64,000 nucleotides of DNA from Paraspadella gotoi (Eukaryota; Chaetognatha): assembly GCA_051294375.1 (NCBI GenBank), contig CM119263.1:22056494-22120493 (forward strand), in the 5' to 3' direction. Shown here in pieces: positions 52,117 through 63,877 of the stretch. The notes beneath the pieces were generated by a model, which was given only the letters and a program-made list of their open reading frames with translations, searched no databases and was not told the DNA's origin. The translations under genes and the position numbers were made by a program. The number at the start of each line of letters is the position of its first letter. Positions within the stretch are counted from its first letter, which is position 1.

Positions 52117-52312
52117 ATTTTGCTAACTTGTACTCAAGAGGGTGTGTTAACTTCTGTAGAAATATTGTTACTATCAAAAAGTTTTTTCCATATTTATCAG
52201 TGCTGATATTTTAGATGGGTCATTTTTTCAATGATGCATAACTTCCTTATTTGTGAATATTATGATTTTAAATTTTAGTAAAAGGTGGGCCTTGGGTAGT
52301 CCTGCAATACAT
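52117..52312. repeat. Redundant segment X, copy 1
   Basis: aaaattttgctaacttgtac to tagtcctgcaatacatataa; the same segment occurs at 55147-55352 with a few changes. Confidence 0.8.
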
Positions 52313-52319
52313 ATAAATA

Positions 52320-52585
52320 TCTCTCGTAAGTATCAATCTCTCTTCCTTTTTCCTCCCGCCCAACTACATTTTCTAACTTCTCTCCTAATTCTATTCCCAT
52401 TCATTTCCTCCCCTCCCTCTCCCTCCCACTTCCCATTGCAATAAAACCGGAATTCAATCCTCTTCACAAATCTCCTCCCATCTCCTGACGCTGTCTTCCC
52501 ACAACACCCACCTCCCTCACTTCATTCCACCCCTCCAATTGCCTTTCCACCCCTCACCGCCATAAATCCGAATTGCCATCCCTCA

Positions 52586-52631
<46 letters not shown>

Positions 52632-54227
52632 CTCTCTCTCACCAATCGCTCTGGTTCGGAATCCAATCAGGAAACCAAAGTTTTTGCGACATTTCGTCTT
52701 CTCACTCGAGAATCTTCGCCGCCCCATTTCCTCAGCCGAGTTTTGCGTCGGTCTCGATTTCCGGTATAGAATTTAGGCCGGATCTTTGGCCGGATCTTTG
52801 GCCTGATCTCGACCACTCCGCTACGGGATTACTGCTGAGATTCCCCATCAGATTCTCGGAATCTGGGACTTGAGTTTACGTCGTGAGAGCCTGAGGACCT
52901 GAGAGACTGGACTGCCACTCGGAGTAGTCTTTGCTTTTTGAAATTTTCTGTATTTTACAAAAAAGATACATTTGAAAAAGAGTGAAATTAATTTGTGATT
53001 CTGGGTTCTCCTAATTGGGAAATTCCCTTCTACACTCCTGTTCTCTACCATATTTAATTAAATTTGTTAATTTTTGTTTACTTTGGGCTCAGACAAAACC
53101 ATTCTTAAATACATTTGTTCCGATTTTCAGGTTAGTCTTGTACGTATGTTTTTTTATCCGTCGGTAACTTCTGTCGGTTATCTTTTGTCGGTTTTGGTCA
53201 GTAACGGCTTCGGCAATTGAAAGTGAATCGAGTGTAAGAAGAAGGCTTTGGGCCGGATGTGGTTCGTTGGTGAATGATAAAACGTTTGGTCACGTGACGT
53301 CTGTTTTCTGTTTACATTGACCGCGTTTTTGCTGAGGACCCGAAAGGATGAAACCGGTATGAAGATCCTACAATTCCTACAATTTCCTACAATTTTTATA
53401 ATTGGCAAAAATTAATAAACACTAATGCACAAAAACACGTACATGACAGACCAAAAAAATGAATAAAAGTACCCTCGTGAGTGATTATTGCTGAGTGTTG
53501 AAGCAATCTTAAAATATAAACGACCTCCACGACTTCCAAAACAATATTGAAAGAATATTAATTCTGTAACTCATATTCCCTTTTATGTAGCTTATTTTTT
53601 AAACTGCGCTTAGCTCAATTAATATCGCCAGTTGTTTCCCCCTAAAAAACCAGAGTTTCAATTGAACTGTCAACTGAGTCTGAACTCGTTAAAACCGTCA
53701 AATCCAAACTTCGCTTTCTCTTTTTCTTCGCAAGAATCGATTCCATAAATTAAAAACTTTGCCCTTCATTTTTACCCTCGGGTCATTAGCGGGCGAGGGG
53801 CGAAATTAAAGTGCCGGAAAGAAAAGGCGCCTGAAATTAAAGCGCCGGAAAAGAAAAGTGCCGGGAGATAAAAAAAATGACGGAAAAGAGAAGTAGCAAA
53901 TGCCAGAACGAGAAATGCCGTTGGCTAAAAAAAAATATATATGACTGAAGGTATAGTGTGTGTATAAAATATTAGCATTAAAAAAAAAAGAATTTCAAAA
54001 TTCAAAAGATATACAGTATCGGAAACTAGAATGTTGTAAGAATGTACATGGGAATACTTTTCCATTTATAGGAATGGCTTAGTATATATAGAGAGTTGCC
54101 TGGATGTCTGGCTATTGCCCATTTTAGCAATTTTTTCCAAAAAATAATCTTAAACCACTAAAAAATTGGGTCAAAATTTTTTTTTAAAAACTTGCATAGC
54201 TCTATTATACTTTAAATTTTTTTCTTA
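52320..54227. repeat. Redundant segment, copy 2 of the 2-kb pair
   Basis: Counterpart of 49040-50996, starting ctctcgtaagtatcaatc and ending at the 25-N gap. No gene seen. Confidence 0.8.
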
Positions 54228-54252
54228 NNNNNNNNNNNNNNNNNNNNNNNNN
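54228..54252. other. Assembly gap (25 N)
   Basis: Ns separate redundant segments. Confidence 1.
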
Positions 54253-55140
54253 TACATTAAATGAAAACTTTTTGGCACAGGTCAAAATTTTTTTAAAAAA
54301 TCAATTGTCAATCCACAAAAATATTATTGCAAATAATGTTATTCTTTGCCTATAAATCAGTTAAAACATATTTAAAATAAGCCTAAAGCAAAAAATTTTC
54401 TCAACATTTTTAAAAACTCATTTGCATATTGTTGCATTTTATATTTTTTAAATTTTTTCAAATAAAAGTAATCCATTTTTTGCAATTTTTGCGTACAAAG
54501 ATAATAGATAATCAGACCTTTAAAAATATACCATCAAACCTAATTTTTTAATTAAATTTCAAATATTTTAATGTATTTTAAATATTACTAAAAATTAGGT
54601 TTTAATAAGCATTCTGCTAAACTTTTTCAAAGTGGGCATCATTGAAAAGGGCAACTCAAGGATTCCAAATATATAATTTTTTTACCAAATGTAATGTCCC
54701 AAAGCTGAGATAATTCTTTCCAAAGTGCTCAAAATTGAAAAAAACACTACTTTTTAATTGTTAATAAAATGCGACTATGATAGTTTTGTTTCAATACTTG
54801 GTAACTAGGTCAAGAATTGTTCATATTTTGGTATCGAAGAAATTCTGAAAATGTCAACAAACAAAAATGAAGAAACATCAATTGTTTGAAACATTGATGA
54901 CTGAAATTTAAAGCAAAAAAGTAAGAAACTTATCTCGTGTATTTCTCGTAACATGACATAACATGACGTGACATGACCAGACATGACATAGCATTACTAC
55001 TATGACTGCAATAACTTTCTTAGCCCGTGTATTTATGACACGCCATTGCGTCGGAATTTCGTCTTTTGTTCTTATATATTTGAGGATTTCCAGAAGGCGG
55101 CGCTAGCAGTCCCTTAGATTTGAGGTTTTTCCGGATCTCT
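54253..55140. repeat. Redundant AT-rich segment Y, copy 1
   Basis: ctttttggcacaggtcaaaa through tcccttagatttgaggtttt; nearly identical to 55353-56235. No coding potential seen. Confidence 0.8.
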
Positions 55141-55146
55141 CTCTTT

Positions 55147-56235
55147 TAAAATTTTGCTAACTTGTACTCAAGAGAGTGTGTTAACTTCTGTAGAAATATT
55201 GTTATTATCAAAAAGTTTTTTCCATATTTATCAGTGCTGATATTTTAGATGGGTCATTTTTTCAATGATGCATAACTTCCTTATTCGTGAATATTATGGT
55301 TTTAAATTTTAATAAAAGGTGGGCCTTGGGTAGTCCTGCAATACATATAAATGAAAAACTTTTTGGCACAGGTCAAAATTTTTTTTAAAAAATTCAATTG
55401 TCAATCCACAAAAATATTATTGCAAATAATGTTATTCTTTGCCTATAAATCAGTTAAAACATATTTAAAATAAGCCTAAAGCAAAAAATTTTTCTCAACA
55501 TTTTTAAAAACTCATTTGCATATTGTTGCATTTTATATTTTTTTAAATTTTTTCAAATAAAAGTAATCCATTTTTTGCAATTTTTGGTACAAAGATAATA
55601 GATAATCAGACCTTTAAAAATATACCATCAAACCTAATTTTTAATAAATTTCAAATATTTTTAATGTATTTTAAATATTACTAAAAATTAGGATTTTAAT
55701 AAGCATTCTGCTAACTTTTTCAAAGTGGGCATCATTGAAAAGAGGGCAACTCAAGGATTCCAAATATATAATTTTTTTACCAAATTTAATGTCCCAAAGC
55801 TGAGATAATTCTTTCCAAAGTGCTCAAAAATTGAAAAAAACACTACTTTTTAATTGTTAATAAAAATGCGACTATGATAGTTTTGTTTCAATACTTGGTA
55901 ACTAGGTCAAGAATTGTTCATATTTTGTGGTATCGAAGAAATTCTGAAAATGTCAACAACAAAAATGAAGAAACATCAATTGTATTGAAACATTGATGAC
56001 TGAAATTTAAAGCAAAAAAGTAAGAAAACTTATCTCGTGTATTTCTCGTAACATGACATAACATGACGTGACATGACCAGACATGACATAGCATTACTAC
56101 ATGACTGCAATAACTTTCTTAGCCCGTGTATTTATGACACGCCATTGCGTCGGAATTTCGTCTTTTGTTCTTTATATTTTGAGGATTTCCAGAAGGCGGC
56201 GCTAGCAGTCCCTTAGATTTGAGGTTTTTTCCGGT
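55147..56235. repeat. Segments X (copy 2) and Y (copy 2), contiguous
   Basis: X at 55147-55352 runs straight into Y at 55353-56235, which suggests this is the true order and that the X and Y copies to the left were split apart by inserted sequence. Confidence 0.75.
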
Positions 56236-56365
56236 CTTAACTAATGAACAACCAAGTTATTAAGTGGGACAGATCGACGGACGGACATATCTATAGACCG
56301 ACCGACCGACAGACCGACCGAAAAGTGACTTATAGAGTTGCTCCGCGAGTACTCGCGGCGCAATT
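56040..56365 (+). mobile_element. Non-autonomous Helitron-like element, family 2, copy 3
   Basis: catgacataacatgacgtga stretch, tcccttagatttgaggtttt, (GACC)n tract, then the 16-bp palindrome CCGCGAGTACTCGCGG and gcgcaattaaaa (CTAA decayed to TTAA). Left boundary uncertain. Confidence 0.4.
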
Positions 56366-56730
56366 AAAAAGTCGGAACAGCGAACACTCTACAGTATACA
56401 CTTGACAAAAAGACCGATAGCGCCGCCTTCAGTATTCAGCAAATGCAAAAGACGAAAGCTGGAAAATAAAAGCGTCGTCGCCGATCGCTCTTTCTCTCCC
56501 GATTCTGAAAAAAAAATCACCCAATGAAATGTTCTTTCTTTTTTTTTTCTTTTTCGATTTCTTTGGCGGAAACGAACTGTTTGGGATTTCAAACTCGTTT
56601 GGGGAGAAAAAAAGAGGGTTTTTTTGTTGCCTCTTTTCTGATCTGACTGATTGATTGACGGACAGTTTTTTTTTTCACCAAATTAAGACCAAATGGTTTC
56701 GCTTATTTTCTCTTATTTTCCCTTATTTTT

Positions 56731-56905
56731 AGTCTGATCTGCTTATCAGCAGATTCCGACTCTATAATCCAATTTGTCGGTCCGTCGGTCCCCCCCCCAA
56801 ATCTTGTCGGGGAATCACTTAAATAATTATAATAATTATGATAAATTGTGCATATTATCGCTTAATTATCGTTGGCAGATCCGACATTATTTGCTCAAAC
56901 TTGTT
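56731..56905 (-). mobile_element. Non-autonomous Helitron-like element, family 1, copy 2
   Basis: On the minus strand the end has hairpin AATCTGCT...AGCAGATC and CTAA; inward are a short GTCG tract, a C8 run and the shared atccgacattatttgctc segment. Shorter than the copy at 26502. Confidence 0.4.
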
Positions 56906-56953
56906 TATCTACCCCTCTCTTTTACTAGTTCTTAATCTTACTTTCTCTTTCTT

Positions 56954-56957
<4 letters not shown>

Positions 56958-56992
<35 letters not shown>
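56958..56992. repeat. (CT)n microsatellite
   Basis: Pure CT tract. Confidence 0.95.
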
Positions 56993-56995
<3 letters not shown>

Positions 56996-57238
56996 CTTTT
57001 CTTTTTTCCTTTTTATTTTTTTTTGTTTTTCCCCTTTTTTCTTTTCCCATTCCCATTCACTCGCGCGCCATTCTTTAGATTCCTCCGCTCAATTTCATTT
57101 TAATCTTTTGATTGAGGAGTTTAAAAAAAGTTCTACAGCCTCACGCCATTTACTCACCACTAGTGCATAGCAAACGTGAAACTTTAAATCACTCTAACGT
57201 GTGCGTGTGTGAAGGTCTCTCTCGTTTTCCTTTCTCGC

Positions 57239-57239
<1 letters not shown>

Positions 57240-57327
<88 letters not shown>
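57240..57327. repeat. (CT)n microsatellite
   Basis: CT tract with one interruption; another CT tract follows about 120 bp away. Confidence 0.95.
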
Positions 57328-57329
<2 letters not shown>

Positions 57330-57436
57330 TTCCTTTCTCTCTTTCTCCCTCTCTTTCCACATTTTTGCCCTTTCCCACGCTTGGTTTCAATGTTTCTATC
57401 TTTTGAATTTTCTCTCTCTCATTCTCTCGCTCTCTC

Positions 57437-57440
<4 letters not shown>

Positions 57441-57511
<71 letters not shown>

Positions 57512-57516
57512 CCTCT
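57441..57516. repeat. (CT)n microsatellite
   Basis: CT tract with a few T insertions. Confidence 0.95.
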
Positions 57517-57940
57517 CCTCTCGCTCTCTCTTATATTCCGTCGTGATCAGAATAAAAGTTACAGAATGACAGCTTCTAAATTCCATGGGACAGATTCGAG
57601 AAAATGGGATCGAAGGTTGTCGCGCGGGAGCGATGGATTCTGGCGCGTGCGAGGGGGTTCAGAGAGAGAGAGAGAGACAGAGAGAGAGAGAGACAGAGAC
57701 AGAGAGAACGATCGTGAGCAGTGAAGGCCGCGTGAGAGGGGAGAAATCTTGAGCAGAGCGGAGTGACTGACCTTTTTCGTGCCAAAGAAAAAGTCTGCTC
57801 CCGACGGTTTTTAAATCGGAGTTTGAATTCAAGATTCGGTTTAGGTTTTAGTCCCAGTTGTGATGTTTTCGATGAGAGTTGTAGTTTAATACTTTATTTG
57901 CTATTTTTCCTGGAATTAATTTTCCAGGAATTAATTTTCG

Positions 57941-57942
<2 letters not shown>

Positions 57943-58003
<61 letters not shown>
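57943..58003. repeat. (GA)n microsatellite
   Basis: Pure GA tract. Confidence 0.95.
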
Positions 58004-58004
<1 letters not shown>

Positions 58005-58069
58005 ATATGTAAACAATAAAGTTTACCTTTTTTTTAAATACCCAGTTTGTACTTGAAGCATTCATTATT

Positions 58070-58454
58070 ATCTCGCCAGACGGGCTTAAGCCTCATCTGA
58101 TTCATCAAAAAAGGAGTTCTGCTCTCCAGCGGTTAAACTTTTTTTTTCTTTTTTTTTCTTTCTTTCTCTCTCTCTCTCTTTCTTTCTCTCTCTCACTCAT
58201 ACACGCTTTTGTTTGTTTTATTTATGATGAATGATTCATCGTGTCAATAAATGATTATTATCGCATCAATGAATGACTATCATCACTTCAATGAATAATT
58301 ATCATCATATCAATGAATTACTATTACATCAATCAATCAATTACTATTGCAACAATCAATTACTATTACATCAATCAATTACTATTAAATCAATAATTTG
58401 TTATCGCATCAATCATTTTTTTGTTTTGTTTTTTCATTAATTTTCTGGCGAGAT
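58070..58454. repeat. Element bounded by 11-bp inverted repeats, with degenerate minisatellite
   Basis: atctcgccaga (58070-58080) and its exact reverse complement tctggcgagat (58444-58454) bound a block whose right half is a degenerate tandem of catcaatcaattactatta-type units (about 58230-58415). Possibly a MITE; 11 bp is short enough for chance. Confidence 0.35.
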
Positions 58455-58832
58455 CACTATACTTTTAAGATTTTATTTTTTAAAAGTTTGCACATTCGAT
58501 AAGCACAATTTGATCAAACAATTTTAGTGTTTTTTTCAACAGGCGTCAAGAAATAAATGATTGACATGTCGATTCATCAATCTCTGTAAACCCTTTTTCT
58601 TTTTCTCATTTATTTAATGAAAAATACTTAAAATGATTAAACACAAACATAGAGTGACGTGATTTTTTATTAAAAACCTCACGTGATCATTTGTTTGCTT
58701 CAAAGGAGAGGCGCTACCGTTTTTTCTCCATAAAAATTCGATCGATCTTTTCTCCTGTGCACTTTTGGCTCGAAGTTTTTTTTGTTTTTTTTGTTCTTTT
58801 ATTTTCTCTGGTTTTTTTTCTTTCCGCAACAA

Positions 58833-59825
58833 ATGTGGTTAACGGCGACTTTGTCGGTGGTGGCTGCGCTGGCCTCGGTGGCGTCGGCCTTCGAAACCTG
58901 CCAGGGAGTCTGCGTCTCTAGAGCCTTTCAAAGCGTGGAGGAAAAACTGGGCCACTTGGAACAGAAGCTCAACGATCTCGATGCCAGCGGGGCAGCCGAA
59001 AGGTAAGTTTATTTTTTATTTAATGACATGCCACGTTACTGACATCTAAAATTTGCTGTCAGTGAATGATTTCCAAGGATCTAATTTCCATTTAGGCCAT
59101 AATTTTTATTTTAATCGTAAAAGACTTAAAAGACTTAATATATTCTTTAATTTTATCAATAAACAACCAGGACTTCCATGGACCACCTCGTAAATCTATT
59201 TTCCGGACCGCCGCGAGGATTCTTCTGCCCAGCGTCTCGTCCGCAGAGCTGCTACATGTTCGTGGAGGACAAGACGGGTTGGTTCGAGGCTTTCCAACGC
59301 TGCGGAGAAATGGGATCCCATCTCGTCTTCATCGAAGATCAACACGAGATGGACTTCCTCAGGGAACAGATCGACTACAGGGCTACGGGAAACGACCCGT
59401 GGTGGATCGGAGCTTCCGACATGGGTACGGCTTTCGACGAACAATGATGCTATCTGGCTGTGTTGCGAATCGTTGTTGACTATTTTTGGTTGTTCTGTTC
59501 GTCTGTCTGTGTGTCTATAAGGAAATGTCTTTCAAAGTAAAGTTAACTCATAATATCTAATTTGAAAAAAAGTAATTATGTATGTTATAAAATGGCATTA
59601 TAATTGCTTAACCGCTATTTAATACTAGGTCACCACGGTCATTACACTTGGAGATCCGCCGACGGAGAAAAAGACGTGACCTACACATTCTGGGACAACG
59701 GACAACCGGACGACAACCAGGGCAAAGAGCACTGGGCGGAAATCTGGAACGCAAACAGGAGGTGGAACGATGCCACGGCCGACTTCAAAGGAGGGCGCTT
59801 CATCTGCGAATACGACAAACAATGA
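58833..59825 (+). CDS. Secreted C-type lectin, paralogue 1
   Basis: Three exons, 58833-59002, 59171-59424 and 59629-59825, phases 2 and 1, giving 206 residues. Signal peptide about 1-19 (cleavage after ASA), then ETCQGVC, a short coiled-coil-like stretch (VEEKLGHLEQKLNDLD), and one C-type lectin domain from about residue 70: FFCPASRPQSCYMF, WFEAFQRC, HLVFIED, WWIGASDMG, QPD at 167-169, WND at 187-189 and FICE near the end. In the family, QPD with WND predicts calcium-dependent binding of galactose-type sugars. The conserved inner disulfide Cys pair is absent (Trp177 in KEHWAEIW, and no Cys in the WND-to-FIC loop), leaving the N-terminal and outer pairs. Extracellular; probably innate immunity, which is inference. 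The next lectin lies 2.5 kb away in the same orientation. Confidence 0.93.
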
Positions 59826-62317
59826 GAAGCTTGAATTAAATAGTAATTGAATGCTAAATTTATACATGAATATTTCTCGCAAATATAGTTTAAATTTCAT
59901 GAAGCTTCATTCGTTTTGTGGGAAAAAAATAGTTCAAGATGTAGAGGTAGTATTTCATACCCCGTTACTCGTCCGCGAATCAGCAGCACCTTTGGCGCCG
60001 GAGGTAGCACGAGCTCCTCCCAACCCAAAGGAATCGCGTTCGCGCCCTCCTGATTAACACAAGTAAAAGCGGGACGGGGTGTCTAACCCACCTGGAGGGA
60101 CCTTGTGTGCAACGGACGGTGAACTGCTCGCGGCATCGTCTTCCACAAAAAACTTAAGATAAGTTACCTAATTTTCGGCATATGTTGTCTAAGAAATTAC
60201 TTGTCTCGCTCTCTCTTTTTTCGCTTATGGTGGACCGTTTATCAGCGGCCATTAGTGCAGGAGGCAAGTCATTCGACTCCCAATCAAGAGGTCCTGGGTT
60301 CTAGCCCGGTGGTCGCCTTGCTTAACCCGCCTGAACATGGTGTTACGTCCTGATCCGAGGCTCAGGGACTGCTTATACTTAATAATAAAAAAAAAATTGA
60401 ATGAAAATTGGAACACTTGTAAAAAGTTGTAATGATATCACAATCAATTAAAAAGATTCAAATCCGCAATCATGATCTTCTCTAAGTTCTCAGTGAAGGC
60501 GGCATATACTTTTGGGACCGCACCCGTTAGGAATGCTGTCATTTCTGTCCTTATTGTTGCAGGTTGACAGTTATAGAGGAGATGCGTGGAACATTTTTCT
60601 CTTGTATTCTACATTTTCATCAATCAGGGGGATTGCAGTCAGAAAAACTGCGCGACCAAAAGTCAGAATTTGCTTAAATTTGCCAAAATTTGCTTAAATT
60701 TTGAAAGGAAGCGGCGAGAAGAATTTCGACATGTTATACAAAAAGCATCATTTACAGTAATTGCTGTTAGATTTTCCAGACGTTTTTGATATCGATCCAA
60801 AAAAAATTTAACTTAGTTTCCAAATATAGTCCCTTTTTTCTTCTATCATAAACCGTTTTGGTGCCCTAATTTTTTAGGGGCTTCTAAAGAAAATGTTTGA
60901 CATTCTCATCATTGATTATCAACATAAGTGGCCAGCGCAAGATTTTCATACATTAAAATATGTTTAAATAAATATATATCCTGTTGTAAAAACAAAAAAA
61001 TATGTATTTAAGGTGAAGGTCGATACTGCATTCCAAAAATCTTATAAAAAAGGGCAGGCTTCAAAGGGAACCTCAAAAGGGATTTACCTAAATCCAAACA
61101 GTGAGAAAAACACGAAAATCTTGTCAGAAATGATTGACGTAAAATTTAATCCAAACATTTTTTTAGAAAATTTTAAATCCGTTATATTTGAACAATTTTT
61201 CCCCCTCCGTTCATGTTGGTTTTGTTTGAATCTCAAAATAGAACCCATGAGACAAAGTGACAAGAAAGAAATCTCTGCCATTCTGTATATTTTATATTTT
61301 ATATAGAGACATAAAGACGATAAATCTCCCAATTCCCTGCGACCTGAGACCATTTTTTTTAAGTAGACCCTTTTTGAAGTTCTTATGCAGGTGGGTGTGT
61401 TCCTATGAAGGGCGTGTCTCTAACTCAATACGTATTAGGTTGAATTATTGTTGTGGCTGTAAAAGTTATGTGAGGGATGGGTAATTGGGTATTATAGCAG
61501 AAAAGAAAAAAAGAAAAAAAATTTAAAGAAAGAAAGAAAAAACAGTGAAAGGCAAAAAGAAAAAAATAAGAAAGAAAAAACAAACAAAGAAAAAAATAGA
61601 AAAAAAGAAAACAATTGAAAGAAAGAAAGCGTAGTAAATAAAGAGAGACAAAGTGAGTTACCAAGGATTCAAATTTAAAAATTTTGGGTAAACAAGGGGA
61701 AAGAAGGGCCGCGTATTTGATCAATTGACTACCGAATCAGTTCTATTGACTCGAATATTTCTTTGCCTATGTTCATTGATTGATAATAATACTACACGTA
61801 CATACGTAGCTGGTTTTTTTCTTTTCTTTTTTTCACTTTACAAAATAGAATGAAGGCAATGTCTTTAAATTTGGAGAATATAAAATCACGAAAGTCTTTT
61901 TGTTTGTTTTTAATAATAAAACTTCGCTGTTGTCGAAACAAAAGATTTTCGTTATTCTAAATCCAAACGCAACGAAATTGTAAGAAATTCACACAATTTA
62001 GGAATTAGCAACTTGCCGATTAATTTAATTAAAAAGTGCGCTAGATCTGGATCGCCGACCCACGACGCCGCGTCTATTCTTTTTTCTTTTCTTTCTTTTT
62101 TGGGAGCCATTACTTCTTTAAACTCAAACAACTCAATGTCAACTTCCTTATTTCCTTTCAACCTGTCACCTCAGGATTTGTTCACTTAAAAAGGTGAATG
62201 TCTTCCTCCCCTACTAATAAATTAGGGGCGACTCTTGTATTCTCGACACAATCGTCAAAGAACGATTTCCGCGCTCTTTCCTCACTTTTTTGCGACTTTT
62301 CTAATTTTTTCCTCAAA
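59826..62317. other. Spacer between the lectin paralogues
   Basis: No gene seen. Holds a SINE copy at 60225-60386, A-rich and GAAA-rich low-complexity sequence at 61500-61640, and a short GC-richer stretch at 59970-60140 without recognisable product. Confidence 0.55.
60225..60386 (+). repeat. tRNA-derived SINE-like element, copy 5 (opposite orientation)
   Basis: Reads head first on the plus strand: TAGTGCAGGAG fits the Pol III A box, GGTTCTAGCCC fits the B box with one mismatch, then the shared body (aacccgcctg, ctcagggactgcttatac). The clearest copy for the tRNA origin of the family. Confidence 0.7.
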
Positions 62318-63594
62318 ATGTGGTTGACGGCGACTTTGACGATTGTGGCGGCGATGGCGGCGTCGCCAACGGCGTCGGAAATATGCCACGGCGTCTGCGT
62401 CTCGGCGGCAATGGCGGAGCTCAACACCAAACTGGACAACATAGAAAGGGAGCAGAGGACCGTCGAAGGAATCACACAGTGAGGTTTTTTTTATTTGTTT
62501 TTTTTTTTTTTAATATTGAAGTATTGAACTATTCAGGAACAGATTAACCTTTAAATTTACAGAAGATCTGGTAACATTTTATCGTAGAATATACAATTGT
62601 ACATAATAATTCGCTCAAGCGATTTACAATTACGAGACGGCCTTTTTTCGCATCTTTCACCACCCATATCCAAAATTCTGAAAGGCTCTTCTCGGAAACG
62701 CTGACCCAGCACCTCAACAGGCCGCCTCCGGGCTTTTTCTGCCCGCCCTCTCAGCCAAAGAGTTGCTACATGGTCGTGGAGACTCCGATGAGATGGTTCG
62801 CCGCTGACACGTACTGCATGGAAAAGGGAGGCCATCTCGTTTTTGTTGAGAGCGAGGCTGAACATCAATTTCTCAAGTTGGAAGTGGAGAAGAGGGAACA
62901 CGGCAATGACGGATGGTGGATCGGACTCTCAGACATGGGTAGGTCATAAAAGACATTGTCAGTTAGACCGGATATGTTATCAAAATTTCAAGATTACTTG
63001 CTTAACTGATTTAAAGTTTATTATTTTAAAAATAATCAATGTATCATGAATTATGTATGTAAAAGGAGCATTTTGAAAAAAAAGTAGCGGCATTATCATT
63101 AATAGTCGGATATTAGTCGGTTTTAACCATTTATGTGGCACCTTTTTTTCTGGAGCGTAAAAAAATCAAAAAATCAAAAAATCAAAAAATCGTGAATTGA
63201 AGTGACAGTCCTGTCCAAAGAGTAAAAAATATATTTAAAGAGAAGCCATGAGTTATTACATATTACCTAAGCAATACTGTTAGAGAGTCTTGATTGAAAG
63301 CGTGTCGGATCTTGCTTTGCTATTATATTGTAAGAAGGATGGCGGCCAGTATAGCTTGTTTATTTAATTAATGAACAATTTTAATTTGGGTTTATACCAG
63401 ACAATCATGGGACCTTCAGCTGGTATTCCGCCACCGAAGTCAAACCGTTGGAATGGAGCAATTGGGACATCAATCAACCGGACAACATCAACGGAAAAGA
63501 GCATTTTGGGGAGATGTGGATGGCGAATAAAAAATGGAACGATCGCTACTTGGATTGGGACAACAGATTCATTTGTGAATTCGATAAAGAATGA
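62318..63594 (+). CDS. Secreted C-type lectin, paralogue 2
   Basis: Three exons, 62318-62478, 62685-62938 and 63401-63594, with the same phases (2, 1) as paralogue 1 and an exon 2 of identical length (254 nt), giving 202 residues. Signal peptide about 1-20 (MWLTATL start shared with paralogue 1), EICHGVC, then a lectin domain: FFCPPSQPKSCYMV, YCMEKGGHLVFVE, WWIGLSDMG, QPD at 164-166, WND at 184-186, FICE at 195-198. As in paralogue 1 the inner Cys pair is missing (Phe174 in KEHFGEMW). The acceptor of exon 2 (ctgaaag) is weak and was chosen by frame and by matching paralogue 1. A local tandem duplication. Galactose-type calcium-dependent binding is predicted from QPD. Confidence 0.9.
63270..63385. 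repeat. Dispersed repeat family R2, copy 5
   Basis: Head cttgattgaaagcg, tail atagcttgtttatttaatta; lies in intron 2 of lectin paralogue 2, with its right end about 16 bp before exon 3. Confidence 0.55.
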
Positions 63595-63789
63595 ATTGTG
63601 AAACGAAAATGAGTATGAAGCTGATGAAAAATGTATTCATTTAAAATTCCTTGGAAACTCAAACAAAAAATTGTTAAAATAACGAAATTCAGTAAATTGT
63701 CCATCTTTTATAACTTTGTTTGTTTGTTTCATTGAGAAGGTCATTTCTCAAAGTGGTGTTTTGTCTATGTCTTTATTAGTCTCTCTCTT

Positions 63790-63877
<88 letters not shown>

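Noticed and set aside
57112-57546. 144-codon Ser/Leu-rich frame
   Set aside because: Translation of CT tracts.
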